From the NCBI RefSeq assembly GCF_003402475.1, contig NZ_BFAB01000011.1, positions 1 to 64,000 of the forward strand: a stretch of DNA of 64,000 bases, read 5' to 3'. Below the pieces are notes generated by a model. It was not told the origin of the DNA, made no database searches, and saw nothing but the letters and a program-made list of their open reading frames with translations. Position 1 is the first letter of the stretch; each line of letters opens with the position of its first letter. The stretch comes from Mycobacterium sp. MFM001. GTDB taxonomy: Bacteria > Actinomycetota > Actinomycetes > Mycobacteriales > Mycobacteriaceae. The position numbers and the translations under genes are program-made. This document shows, piece by piece, positions 1 through 8,276 of the stretch.

Positions 1-971
1 TCCTGCGGCGGCTCGGGTTCCGGTGCCGCCTTGGGGGCGGGCGGCTCGACCTTGGCCGGCGGCGGAGCGGGCGCCTTGGCGACCGGCGCCGGCGTCGCCT
101 TGTGGACCGCGTGCTTCACCGGTGCGGCCGGCTTGTCCGGAAGCAGTCGCGGGCCTACCGCCAATGACACCGAGGCCACCAGCGTCACTGCGCCGGCAAC
201 CAGCATGGTCAGCGCCCCGGCGTAGCCCCGCGGGCGCGACGGCTCGGGCCGTTCGATGCGTGCCTCAAAGGACTCGACCAGCGGCGCATCGGTGAAATCG
301 GTGTTCTGCGCCGCTGCCAGGGCCGCGCCACGCGCCAGGGCCAGCGGCGTGCCGTTTTGGGTGAACACCGGCACCGGCAACGCCTTCTCGAGTTGCCACG
401 AGAGCGCGTCGAGGTCGCGATCGGGGCCGACGACCACCACGCCGCCCGGTCGCCACGAGCTCCGGTCGAACATTGCGATCAGCCACTCGGTGAGCCGCTC
501 GGCCCCGCCGTCCAGCTGTTTGACAGCGGTTTCGGCCCGGTCATCGGAGTCGTCGACCATCACCACAGTCGTCGAGTCGCCCTCGAGTAGGCACACCGCG
601 GCCTTGTCGTAGCCGACGACGGGTGCGATGCCCCGAGCCAACAGCTCGGCAGCATCGACCAACCGGATCGGCACGACGTTGTGGAACCCCGCCCCGGTCA
701 GCGACTCCATCAGCAGCGCGGCCTCGGCCGCCGCGTCGTCGGTCCATGTCACGCCGACAGCGTGAAGGCGCTGATCGCGCCGTGCCGCCGCCTCTTGGGC
801 ATCCAGTACTGCCGCGGTCGCTTGCTCGGAGGTATCGGCTGCACGCGTCCCGCCGCCGGTGCGCACCTCGAAGTCGTCGTGATCCACGATCGTGCCGTCG
901 GCGTGGCGGCCTTCGACAAGCACCCAGCCGCCGGCCGCCGGCGTGAGCGACAGCCCTAGTACCGTATCCAA
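1..971 (-). CDS. DUF7159 family protein, C-terminus cut by window edge
   Basis: The reading frame is open from a TTG at 969-971 to the left edge (about 323 residues seen, no stop). It begins MDTVLGLSLTPAAGGW and continues with an HDDFEVRTGGG stretch, which I recognise as the start of the mycobacterial DUF7159 proteins (Rv2264c/Rv0312-like). These have an actin/Hsp70-like N-terminal half of unknown function. Around residue 240 there is a hydrophobic helix (GALTMLVAGAVTLVASVSLAVG), followed by a Pro/Ala/Lys-rich tail, so it is probably a single-pass membrane protein with a low-complexity exported tail. TTG is chosen because family members start at this MDTVLG. Function is unknown; the family call rests on recall of the N-terminal motif. 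Confidence 0.75.
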   Translation of the reverse strand, partial: MDTVLGLSLTPAAGGWVLVEGRHADGTIVDHDDFEVRTGGGTRAADTSEQATAAVLDAQEAAARRDQRLHAVGVTWTDDAAAEAALLMESLTGAGFHNVVPIRLVDAAELLARGIAPVVGYDKAAVCLLEGDSTTVVMVDDSDDRAETAVKQLDGGAERLTEWLIAMFDRSSWRPGGVVVVGPDRDLDALSWQLEKALPVPVFTQNGTPLALARGAALAAAQNTDFTDAPLVESFEARIERPEPSRPRGYAGALTMLVAGAVTLVASVSLAVGPRLLPDKPAAPVKHAVHKATPAPVAKAPAPPPAKVEPPAPKAAPEPEPPQ

Positions 972-1312
972 ATTCGCACCTCAATCGTGCCCCTACCTGC
1001 GACGTTGCCGTCTGAATAGCGGTGGTTCGCAGCGCCCGAACGGGACCGGGGCAATGTGGTCATCGTCGGCGTACCCGGGGTGAGCCTACGCGGGCATCGC
1101 GGCCTCTGCTGAACGGGTGTCGACCAATCCGGGGTGGTTCGCGGGCGGCAAAAGTAGCCACGGCCGGCGGCACGCGTCCAATAGCAAGGGCGCGAAGCAG
1201 GTGGTAGCTGCGGATACAGAACCGCGACATGTTTGCGCTGTGATCGACATATGGACTACCACACGGTAAGTTCTGCCCAGGGTGCGCGACGGCATACGAC
1301 AAGGGGCACGGT
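972..1312. other. divergent intergenic region between DUF7159 gene and fbpB
   Basis: These 341 bp hold no convincing gene. The region must contain the promoters of the two divergent genes. An AAGGGG ribosome-binding site lies at about 1301-1306, just before the fbpB ATG. I saw no clear operator, repeat or RNA structure. Confidence 0.6.
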
Positions 1313-2299
1313 ATGACAGACGTGAGCAAGAAGGTGCGGGGCTGGGCGCGGCGGCTGACGATCGCCGCGATCGCAGCGGCTGCACTACCCGGCCTGGTTG
1401 GCCTTGTGGGTGGAGCTGCGACCGCGGGAGCGTTCTCCCGGCCCGGTCTGCCGGTGGACTACCTGCAGGTGCCGTCTGCTGCGATGGGCCGCAACATCAA
1501 GGTCCAGTTCCAAAGCGGCGGACCCAATTCCCCGGCCGTTTATCTGCTCGACGGTTTGCGTGCCCAGGACGACTACAACGGCTGGGACATCAACACCCCG
1601 GCCTTCGAGTGGTACTACCAGTCCGGTTTGTCGATCGTGATGCCCGTCGGTGGGCAGTCCAGCTTCTACACGGACTGGTACAACCCGGCGTGCGGCAAGT
1701 CCGGCTGCCAGACCTACAAATGGGAAACGTTCCTGACCAGCGAACTGCCCGGATATCTGGCCTCCAACCAGAATGTCAAGTCGACCGGCAGCGCCGCGGT
1801 CGGTATCTCGATGGCTGGCGCATCGGCGATGAACCTGGCGATCTACCACCCCGGCCAGTTCATCTACGCCGGTTCGCTGTCCGGCTACCTCAGCCCGTCC
1901 ACCGGGCAGGGCTGGATCGGCATGGCGATGAATGACGCCGGCGGCTACAAAAAGGAAGACATGTGGGGGCCGGACAGCGACCCGGCATGGGTGCGCAATG
2001 ACCCCACGGTCAACGTCGGTCAACTCGTCGCCAACAACACCCGGCTCTGGGTTTACTGCGGCAACGGCACCCCGAACGAACTGGGCGGCGCCAACCTCCC
2101 GGCCACGTTCCTCGAGAGCAATTTCATGATCGGCGGCAACAAGAAGTTCGAAGAGGCGTACAACGCGGCCGGTGGCCACAACGCCGTCTTCAACTTCCCG
2201 CCCTACGGCACCCACAGCTGGGAGTACTGGGGCGCCCAGCTGCAGGCCATGAAGCCCGATCTGCAAAGCAGCCTGGGCGCCGGTGGAGGTGCCGGCTAA
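1313..2299 (+). CDS. fbpB: antigen 85B, mycolyltransferase
   Basis: Secreted mycolyltransferase that moves mycolic acids between trehalose monomycolates and to arabinogalactan, making trehalose dimycolate and the mycolyl cell wall; it also binds fibronectin. The 328-residue precursor has an Arg/Lys-rich start, a hydrophobic core and an ATAGA cleavage region, so the mature protein begins at F41 (FSRPGLPVDY). The esterase nucleophile sits in GISMAG (mature S126), with the Glu of NEL and the His of GTHSWEYWG completing the triad. C87 and C92 of the mature protein can form the family disulfide. The N-terminus (MTDVSKKVRGWARRL) matches Ag85B better than Ag85A or C. The C-terminus is slightly extended (GAGGGAG). 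A strong terminator follows. Confidence 0.97.
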   Translation: MTDVSKKVRGWARRLTIAAIAAAALPGLVGLVGGAATAGAFSRPGLPVDYLQVPSAAMGRNIKVQFQSGGPNSPAVYLLDGLRAQDDYNGWDINTPAFEWYYQSGLSIVMPVGGQSSFYTDWYNPACGKSGCQTYKWETFLTSELPGYLASNQNVKSTGSAAVGISMAGASAMNLAIYHPGQFIYAGSLSGYLSPSTGQGWIGMAMNDAGGYKKEDMWGPDSDPAWVRNDPTVNVGQLVANNTRLWVYCGNGTPNELGGANLPATFLESNFMIGGNKKFEEAYNAAGGHNAVFNFPPYGTHSWEYWGAQLQAMKPDLQSSLGAGGGAG

Positions 2300-2316
2300 C
2301 CCGACTGACGACTAAG

Positions 2317-2354
2317 AAAACTGCGCTCGACGATGATCCGTCGAGCGCAGTTTT
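2317..2354 (+). terminator. intrinsic terminator of fbpB
   Basis: A perfect 16-bp inverted repeat (arms 2317-2332 and 2339-2354) surrounds the 6-base loop ATGATC. The GC-rich core CTGCGCTCGACG is flanked by an A-tract on one side and five Ts (2351-2355) on the other. It starts 17 bp after the fbpB stop. Classical T-tailed terminators are uncommon in mycobacteria, so this is an unusually good example. It could work in both directions. Confidence 0.93.
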
Positions 2355-2449
2355 TGTTGGCCCACTCCCCTTTTCCGAACACCACCAATGCGCGCACAAT
2401 CGGAATACGCCACACAGATAGCTCGACCAAAGAAGGAAGGTTCTGTGCG

Positions 2450-2677
2450 ATGAAGGCCAAAGTTGGCGATTGGCTGGTCATCAAGGGGACGACAGTTGCA
2501 CAGCCAGACCATCGTGGCTTGATCACCGAGGTGCGCTCGGCCGACGGGTCGCCGCCCTACGTGGTGCAGTGGGCCAGCGACCATGTGGCGACGGTGTTTC
2601 CTGGCCCCGACGCCCTCGTCGTCTCATCTCAGGAGATGGACGCCGCCGACACCCGGGCCGCGCACCGGGTTCACTGA
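2450..2677 (+). CDS. DUF1918 domain protein
   Basis: A 75-residue protein (MKAKVGDWLVIKG...) covered by the DUF1918 domain: a small SH3-like beta barrel with the typical KVGDWL, LITEVR and PYVVQW segments and a charged tail. The start is ATG 2450, chosen because GAAGGAAGG lies about 10 bases upstream and family members start there; an upstream in-frame extension would run through the fbpB terminator. Its function is unknown. The 3' end overlaps the convergent gene by 7 bp. Confidence 0.85.
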   Translation: MKAKVGDWLVIKGTTVAQPDHRGLITEVRSADGSPPYVVQWASDHVATVFPGPDALVVSSQEMDAADTRAAHRVH

Positions 2678-3240
2678 ACCCGGTCGGTCACGTCCACCCA
2701 GGCCGTCGTGTCGCGGCGGTGGTCGTTCATGTTCCGGCACTGACCGTAAAGACGAGCGACTCCGAGGTTGGGATAGTCGTCGTCGCGGTACAGAATCGCG
2801 GTGACGCCGTTCTTGTTCAGCGTTTTACCGAACAGATGCCGGTTGGGGGGCTGCCCTTCCGTCCAGCCGTGCGCCACCAGGGCCGCCCCGATGTCCTGGA
2901 AGTAAATGTCGGGGCGGGCGTCGGCCGGCACGGTGAAGTTCAGATAGACCGCACCCTGATACGGCGGGCTGTCGCGGTCCTTGCACGACATCAACAGGTA
3001 ACCCGCGGTCGCTTTCTGTAAGTGCGCGACGTCGACGAGATGCCTTGCCTTATCAACGACTTCGTTCTCGCTTTGCTCGTCGGAGACGGTTTGGGCGGGC
3101 CGGTCGAGGTCGGCGGGCGACGAATGCAGCCTGCCCACCGCCAGGAATGCTCCGCCCAGCACCAGCGAAATCGACAACGCGGCGGCGAGCAACGCTCGGG
3201 CAGCCGGCGAGCGAAGCCAGCCTGGTTGGACTGCGGCCAC
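2671..3240 (-). CDS. membrane-anchored or secreted mycobacterial protein, unknown function
   Basis: A 189-residue protein. A hydrophobic segment at about residues 14-36 (LLAAALSISLVLGGAFLAV) acts as a signal anchor. No lipobox cysteine is seen after it. The rest is a soluble domain with two cysteines (in SCKDRD and QCRNMND) that could form a disulfide outside the membrane, and the segments VYLNFTVPADARPD and NGVTAILYRDDD. I do not recognise the family. It lies 19 bp downstream of the gene at 3260-3748 on the same strand, so the two are probably co-transcribed. Confidence 0.75.
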   Translation of the reverse strand: MAAVQPGWLRSPAARALLAAALSISLVLGGAFLAVGRLHSSPADLDRPAQTVSDEQSENEVVDKARHLVDVAHLQKATAGYLLMSCKDRDSPPYQGAVYLNFTVPADARPDIYFQDIGAALVAHGWTEGQPPNRHLFGKTLNKNGVTAILYRDDDYPNLGVARLYGQCRNMNDHRRDTTAWVDVTDRVQ

Positions 3241-3259
3241 GCACCAGGCTAACTCCCGG

Positions 3260-3748
3260 CTAGCCGCCGAGCGCTGCGATGAGCTCCTTGATCTTGGCCG
3301 CCTCGTCGTCGGTGGGCTGCTCGTCGGCTTCGAGTGCGTCGAGAAGGTCTGCCGTCAGCCCGGCGCCGTTGGCGGTCTCTTGCGCGGACAACTTGGCCCG
3401 GCGGCGAGTCACATACAACTGCTGGCCCAACGTCGCCCCGGGTCCTTCCGCGACCCGTTCCATCAACTCGTCGTACTGAGTCCGAACCCCACTGAGCGCC
3501 ACGATGACCGACGGCGTCGACCGGCCTCGCGACGCCGCTTCGGTGAGCGCCGTCTGCAGCTTGCGCAGACCGGACAGGATCACCCCCGCGCGGCCGGAGA
3601 ACTCGGGATCGCCGGAGTCCGGCAGGGCCTCGATCGACGCGGTGAACATCTGCATTGCCGCCTCGACCAAGCTGACAATGACCGGTGCCTCACCGTCATC
3701 CAGCGCGCCGTCGCCTTTGAATCGATTCATGTTGTCGTCAGGCCTCAC
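3260..3748 (-). CDS. helix-turn-helix-like conserved protein
   Basis: A 162-residue protein. The N-terminal 100 residues are acidic and predicted mostly helical (VIVSLVEAAMQMFTASIEAL...), of no recognised family. The C-terminal 60 residues read like a XRE/Cro-type helix-turn-helix (RRRAKLSAQETANGAGLTADLLDALE), in which LSAQETANGAGLT has the turn pattern. It may be a regulator or a partner of one. Alternative starts exist, such as the Met of MNRFKG. It is read in the same direction as the membrane protein gene downstream. Assignment beyond HTH-like is not possible from the sequence. Confidence 0.65.
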   Translation of the reverse strand: MRPDDNMNRFKGDGALDDGEAPVIVSLVEAAMQMFTASIEALPDSGDPEFSGRAGVILSGLRKLQTALTEAASRGRSTPSVIVALSGVRTQYDELMERVAEGPGATLGQQLYVTRRRAKLSAQETANGAGLTADLLDALEADEQPTDDEAAKIKELIAALGG

Positions 3749-3882
3749 TGATCTCCGTGTCGATGGTGATCACTCCATGTTGAACGTGGTGGAGGACGTC
3801 GAAACGCTAGCGCGTCTCGAGCGTCGATACAAGGGTCGCCGCGGCTCTTGTGCAGGTGCCTTATAGCGGCCAGAGTGAATAT

Positions 3883-4311
3883 ATGACGGACCAGAAATTG
3901 ATCGAGCACTGGATTCAGGGCTGTGCGGTGCAGCGGATCATGTTCCGCGATGGTCTCGTGCTGAATCTCGAGGATTACAACGAACTCGTCATCTCCGCGC
4001 CGCTGCGGCTGACTTTGCCGGCCACGCCCACCGCGCCCAGCGAAGTCGTTTCGATCGACCCGAATGACCCGGCTGAGCAGGAGCGGGCGCTGTTCGATTT
4101 CTCCGGCGCGGAGTGCACCGAGGTCTTGTGGGATGACGCAGGGGATTTGCACCTGGAGTTTTCCGACGGCCACCAGATCGACGTGCCGCCCGACGAGAAC
4201 GTGACCGCATGGGAGCTCTACGGCAAGTACCACGGGTATGCCGCTTGCCTGGCCCGCGGGAAAGTGCGCGTAGTGCGCCACGACATGCCGGAAAATTTCG
4301 GCGACGAGTAG
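3883..4311 (+). CDS. DUF6188 family protein
   Basis: A 142-residue acidic cytoplasmic protein (MTDQKLIEHWIQGCAVQRI...) resembling the DUF6188 family in actinobacteria. It has a small beta-rich fold with segments LVLNLEDYNELVISAPLRL and LHLEFSDGHQIDVPPDENVTAWELYGKYHGY. A GTG 33 bases upstream is in frame, but ATG 3883 is preferred because the conserved part begins there. It has no catalytic motif I can identify. It stands alone between divergent and unrelated neighbours. Confidence 0.7.
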   Translation: MTDQKLIEHWIQGCAVQRIMFRDGLVLNLEDYNELVISAPLRLTLPATPTAPSEVVSIDPNDPAEQERALFDFSGAECTEVLWDDAGDLHLEFSDGHQIDVPPDENVTAWELYGKYHGYAACLARGKVRVVRHDMPENFGDE

Positions 4312-4362
4312 CTCGGCGGATTTACGACGGCGGTCCATAGCGGACTGCCGGAAGTCATTTCG

Positions 4363-4376
4363 CTACGTAAACGTAG
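4363..4376. promoter_or_regulatory. palindrome upstream of SRPBCC-cyp140 operon
   Basis: CTACGT-AA-ACGTAG is a perfect 6+6 inverted repeat with a 2-base centre, 84 bp before the ATG of the SRPBCC gene, followed by a T-rich stretch. Its size suits a TetR- or MarR-type operator. No regulator gene is adjacent, so the binding protein is unknown. Confidence 0.45.
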
Positions 4377-4460
4377 GATTTGTTTGCTTTTGTTTGTGTC
4401 GACGTTTTGTCGCCGCGCAATGGGTCGCCGATCGGCGCAAGACATGCTTGGATCAGCCCC

Positions 4461-4919
4461 ATGCAAGGGTCGGCGACGGTTCATATGGCAGCACCAGCGG
4501 AGAAGATCTGGAATCTGATTGCGGATGTTCGCAATACCGGGCGGTTCTCCCCCGAGACGTTCGAAGCGGAGTGGCTCGACGGCGCCAGCGGTCCCGCGCC
4601 CGGTGCGCGATTCCGCGGTCACGTCCGGCGCAACGAGATCGGGCCGGTGTACTGGACTACCTGCCGCGTCACTGCCTGTGACCCCGGACGGGAATTCGGC
4701 TTCGAGGTGCTCGTCGGAGACCGCCCGGTGAACACCTGGCACTACCGGCTGTCGCCCAGCGGGGACGGCACCGACGTGACCGAGTCGTTCCGGCTCGCCT
4801 CGTCGCCGCTGACCACCCTGTACTACTGGGTGTTCGGCGGCTGGTTGCGCCAGCGCCGCAACATCCGGGACATGACGAAGACACTGCAGCGCGTCAAGGA
4901 AGTGGCCGAGAGCGAGTGA
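4461..4919 (+). CDS. SRPBCC (START-like) family protein
   Basis: A 152-residue protein of the polyketide cyclase/dehydrase SRPBCC fold (MQGSATVHMAAPAEKIWNLIADVRNTGRFSP...), a helix-grip lipid- or ligand-binding pocket. It matches Rv1883c in character and position. ATG 4461 is chosen because the conserved beta strand SATVHM starts there; upstream in-frame codons are atypical. Its last 4 bases overlap the cyp140 GTG, so the two are translated as a unit. In M. tuberculosis I recall two other genes between these two (Rv1882c and lppE), so here the pair is tighter. The ligand is not known. Confidence 0.8.
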   Translation: MQGSATVHMAAPAEKIWNLIADVRNTGRFSPETFEAEWLDGASGPAPGARFRGHVRRNEIGPVYWTTCRVTACDPGREFGFEVLVGDRPVNTWHYRLSPSGDGTDVTESFRLASSPLTTLYYWVFGGWLRQRRNIRDMTKTLQRVKEVAESE

Positions 4920-6232
4920 AAGACAGGGTGCACTGGTTCGCACTGCACGGGTTCGTCCGCGGACTCGCCTCCCTGGCTGCCCGGCGAGGTGATCTGCAGT
5001 CCCGGCTGATCGCCGATCCGAGCGTCAAGGCGAATCCGGTGCCGTTCTACGAGGAGATCCGGCGCCGCGGCCCGCTGGTGCGAACCCGCATCGGACACCT
5101 GACCGCGGATCATGCTGTCGCACATGAACTTCTGCGATCGGACGACTTCCGGGTGCTCTCGATCGGATCGAACTTGCCGGCGCCGCTGCGCTGGCTGGAG
5201 CGTCGCGCCCGCGACGATCTGCTGCACCCGCTGCGGCCACCGTCGCTGCTGGCCGTTGAGCCGCCGGAGCACACCCGCTACCGCAAGACCGTGTCGTCGG
5301 TGTTCACCCCGAGGGCGGTGGCCGCATTGCGGGACCGCGTCGAGCACACCGCGCTGACCCTGTTGGATCAGCTTGCCCGCGAGCCGGGTGTCGTCGACAT
5401 CGTCGACCGGTATTGCTCCCAGCTGCCCGTCGCGATCATCAGCGACATCCTGGGTGTGCCCGACCACGACCGGGGCCACATCCTGGAGTTCGGCGAGTTA
5501 GCCGCGCCCAGTTTGGATTTCGGGCTCTCCTGGCAGCAATACCGGCAGGTGCAGGCGGGCATCGCCGGTTTCAACCGCTGGCTGGCCGAGCATCTGCGCC
5601 AGCTGCGGCGCGCACCCGGTGACGATCTGATGAGCCAACTGATCCAGACGACCGAAAGTGGTTCTGCCGAAACGTATCTCGATGAGCGCGAACTTCAGGC
5701 GACCGCCGGGTTGGTGTTGGCCGCCGGCTTCGAAACCACAGTGAACCTGCTGGGCAACGGAATTCGTCTGCTGCTCGATGCGCCCGGCCATCTGCAGACG
5801 CTGCACCAGCGTCCGCAGCTGTGGCCCAACGCGGTCGAGGAGATCCTGCGGCTGGAGTCGCCGGTTCAGCTCACCGCACGGGTGGCGCTCAAGGACACCG
5901 AAGTCGCCGGAACGCCCGTTTTGCGCGGCGCGCTGGTGGTGATCTATCTCGGCGCCGCCAACCGCGACCCGGCCGTATTCGACGAGCCGAACCGGTTCGA
6001 CATCGAACGGGCCAATGCCAACCGACATCTCGCGTTTTCCGGTGGCCGCCACTTCTGCCTGGGCGCGGCGCTGGCCCGGGCCGAAGGCGAGGTCGGGTTG
6101 CGGACCTTCTTCGAACGCTTCCCCGAGGTGCGGTCCGCAGGCGCGGGCAGTCGACGCGACACTCGCGTTCTGCGGGGCTGGTCGTCGCTGCCGGTGGCGC
6201 TGGGCCCGGCGCGAGCGATGGCCGCCCGCTAG
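4916..6232 (+). CDS. cyp140: cytochrome P450 CYP140 family
   Basis: A 438-residue class I bacterial P450, close to CYP140A1 (Rv1880c) from the N-terminus (MKDRVHWFALHGFVRG) to the C-terminus (RRDTRVLRGWSSLPVALGPAR). The I-helix oxygen-activation motif is AAGFETT, the ExxR motif is EILR, and the heme-cysteine loop is FSGGRHFCLGAALA. It needs a separate ferredoxin and reductase; none is adjacent. Its substrate is unknown. It starts with GTG 4916, overlapping the SRPBCC gene, which may supply or bind a hydrophobic substrate (inference). Confidence 0.93.
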   Translation: MKDRVHWFALHGFVRGLASLAARRGDLQSRLIADPSVKANPVPFYEEIRRRGPLVRTRIGHLTADHAVAHELLRSDDFRVLSIGSNLPAPLRWLERRARDDLLHPLRPPSLLAVEPPEHTRYRKTVSSVFTPRAVAALRDRVEHTALTLLDQLAREPGVVDIVDRYCSQLPVAIISDILGVPDHDRGHILEFGELAAPSLDFGLSWQQYRQVQAGIAGFNRWLAEHLRQLRRAPGDDLMSQLIQTTESGSAETYLDERELQATAGLVLAAGFETTVNLLGNGIRLLLDAPGHLQTLHQRPQLWPNAVEEILRLESPVQLTARVALKDTEVAGTPVLRGALVVIYLGAANRDPAVFDEPNRFDIERANANRHLAFSGGRHFCLGAALARAEGEVGLRTFFERFPEVRSAGAGSRRDTRVLRGWSSLPVALGPARAMAAR

Positions 6233-6235
6233 CTA

Positions 6236-8188
6236 TTACGCGAGGCTGTCCGGATCGGCCAGCGGAATCACAATGTGCGACGGGGTGGCCCCACCCTGAT
6301 GGACCTGATAGCGGCCACCCGCCAACGCCCGCCGCGACGGCTTGGTGGGCACCAGGTTCGGGAAGTCGTAGGTGGTCAGGGTGAGACACAGGCGGTGGTC
6401 GGGAGCGATCAACGCGGCGGTCGGGAAGATCTCGACGTCGTAGCGGGTCACCTCGCCGGGTACCACGGGTTCGACGGCGTCACGGGTGGACAGGTGATGC
6501 GGCCGCAGTACGGTCCCGTCGTCCAGATACCAGGTGCGATCGGGGTCCAACGCGCGATGCGAGCCGAGCAGCGCGCCCTGCGTCAGCGGGCGGCTGGCCC
6601 CGTCGGGCGCGACGTCGTCGAGGTAGGCCACCCACAGGGTCTCGGTCGTGTCGGCCGTCGCGTGCAGGGTCAGCGCGATCGGCCCGGCCACCAGCGTGGG
6701 CGAGGTGAACGGCTCGGTGGTGTAGGTCAGCGCGCCGCGCTGTAGGCGCCGGCTGTCCAGGTCGTAGCGGATCCGCCCGCCGCGCTGGGCGGCGAAGAAG
6801 CTGTTGAGGCCCAGGGTCCACTGCTCCAGGCTGCGGCCCGCCAGCGGGCCCCGCGCCTTGTAGTTGAGTGTCACCGCGCATTCGTCGTCGACGGGTTCGC
6901 GGGTCAGCCGGCTTTCCGGAGACAGGTAGAAGCGGGTGGGCGTCGCCTCGGCAACCGGATATTCGCGAGCATGACACCACTGCGAGCTGCCGATCGCTTG
7001 GAAGGTCAACGGGGATCCGGTCAACGCCGCGTCCGGATCGTCCTTCAGCCAGTGGTCGAACCAGCGCAACTGCAGCGAATTCAGGTGCAGGCCACCGAAA
7101 TTCGACACGTGATACCACGGCCCCATCATCAGCCGGAATTTCTCGGACACCCGCTGGCCCGGTTCCATCGGCGAGCGCTCGGGCCGGCCGGCGAAAGCAT
7201 TCTGCAGCGTGGCGTAGTTGAGCGGCGCCCCGCGCTGGAAGGCGTCGTTCCACCCGCCGACCAGGAACACCGCCACACCGTTGGCGGCGATATCCCCGAT
7301 GACCGCACCCGGGCGCATCGCGTCCCAGAACGGCCCGTCGTACGCCACCTCGCCGCCCTTCATGGCGTCCGCGACCAACGGCCCGAAGTAGCGGCGCTGG
7401 TCGCGCCCGCGCTGCCGCACCGCGGCGAGGCCGCCGGCCCGCGGCCGCGGATGACCACCGGGGGTGAGCACCTCCAGCGTCGGGTTGACGACGTTGAGCA
7501 GCGTGTAGACCGCCCCGTACGCCCGGATGGTGCGCAAGTGCGGCACCCCGCCCATCGCCGCCGCGTCGCGGTAGAAGTCGTTGGCGGCCATCACCGGGAA
7601 AATCGCCTTGAGCGGCGAGTCCGGCCCGACGGCGGCGGCGGTGAACAGCTGGTTGATCGCCAGGTAGGAGATACCGAACATGCCGACCCGGCCGTTCGAG
7701 TTGGGCAGCGTCGACGCCCAGTCGACCAGCTCGACCCCGTCCCGGGTCTGCCGGTCGCCGAACATCTCGAACGAGCCGCCGGACGCGCCGGTGCCGCGGA
7801 CGTCGACCATCGCCTCGATGTAGCCGCGCTTGATCAGATACGGCGTGGCGCCGCCGCCGATCTGCGCGGCCGGCGGCGGGGCCTTCTTGCCGTACGGCGT
7901 CACGGACAGCAGCACGGGAAACGGCCCGGTTGCGGGCTGCCCGCTGTCCGGGTCGGTCGGGTAATGGATGTCGGCGCGCAGCACGACGCCGTCGCTCATC
8001 GGGATTTCGACGTTGTGCCGCACGCCGTGTCCATAGACAGCGGGCCCCGGTGTCCACGGCGAGAACGGCGACGGACTTTCCTTGCGCGCGCGTACGGTTG
8101 CGGCCCGGCCGGCCACCGCCGTCGCGCCGAGGGCCGCCAGCGCCAACCCTGCCCGCCGCGCCAACCGCAGCCCCCTCGTCTTGGGCAT
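6236..8188 (-). CDS. CocE/NonD-type alpha/beta hydrolase (S15 peptidase-like)
   Basis: A 650-residue protein of the CocE/NonD, X-Pro dipeptidyl-peptidase S15 and glutaryl-7-ACA acylase class. It opens with a twin-Arg-like, Ala-rich hydrophobic segment (RLARRAGLALAALGATAVAGRAA), suggesting export or anchoring. The catalytic region shows VDVRGTGASGG, the nucleophile elbow GISYLA, and a C-terminal galactose-binding-like domain of about 200 residues (LEQWTLGLNSFF...LTLTTYDF). It resembles Rv1835c in type but sits elsewhere. GGGAGG lies before the ATG. It is divergent from the amidohydrolase gene, across a shared palindrome. The substrate (amide or ester) is unknown. Confidence 0.87.
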   Translation of the reverse strand: MPKTRGLRLARRAGLALAALGATAVAGRAATVRARKESPSPFSPWTPGPAVYGHGVRHNVEIPMSDGVVLRADIHYPTDPDSGQPATGPFPVLLSVTPYGKKAPPPAAQIGGGATPYLIKRGYIEAMVDVRGTGASGGSFEMFGDRQTRDGVELVDWASTLPNSNGRVGMFGISYLAINQLFTAAAVGPDSPLKAIFPVMAANDFYRDAAAMGGVPHLRTIRAYGAVYTLLNVVNPTLEVLTPGGHPRPRAGGLAAVRQRGRDQRRYFGPLVADAMKGGEVAYDGPFWDAMRPGAVIGDIAANGVAVFLVGGWNDAFQRGAPLNYATLQNAFAGRPERSPMEPGQRVSEKFRLMMGPWYHVSNFGGLHLNSLQLRWFDHWLKDDPDAALTGSPLTFQAIGSSQWCHAREYPVAEATPTRFYLSPESRLTREPVDDECAVTLNYKARGPLAGRSLEQWTLGLNSFFAAQRGGRIRYDLDSRRLQRGALTYTTEPFTSPTLVAGPIALTLHATADTTETLWVAYLDDVAPDGASRPLTQGALLGSHRALDPDRTWYLDDGTVLRPHHLSTRDAVEPVVPGEVTRYDVEIFPTAALIAPDHRLCLTLTTYDFPNLVPTKPSRRALAGGRYQVHQGGATPSHIVIPLADPDSLA

Positions 8189-8239
8189 CGCTTTCCTCCC
8201 GCATCGTCGGCTTCCCAGACTCTAGAGCGTGCCCGCTAA

Positions 8240-8253
8240 TGGACACGTGTCCA
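8240..8253. promoter_or_regulatory. 14-bp palindrome between divergent hydrolase genes
   Basis: TGGACACGTGTCCA is a perfect 14-bp palindrome in the 88-bp gap between the CocE-type gene and the amidohydrolase. Each half contains TGGACA, one base from a TTGACA -35 element. On the plus strand it is 18 bp upstream of a TATAGT -10. It may be an operator, or back-to-back -35 elements, or both. Confidence 0.55.
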
Positions 8254-8263
8254 GCGGCGTGGT

Positions 8264-8269
8264 TATAGT
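8264..8269 (+). promoter_or_regulatory. -10 element for leaderless amidohydrolase transcript
   Basis: TATAGT lies 7 nt before the GTG at 8277, with TGGACA 18 bp upstream as a -35. This spacing puts transcription start at or next to the GTG, as in leaderless mycobacterial mRNAs, and no Shine-Dalgarno sequence is present. Confidence 0.6.
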
Positions 8270-8276
8270 GCCGCCT

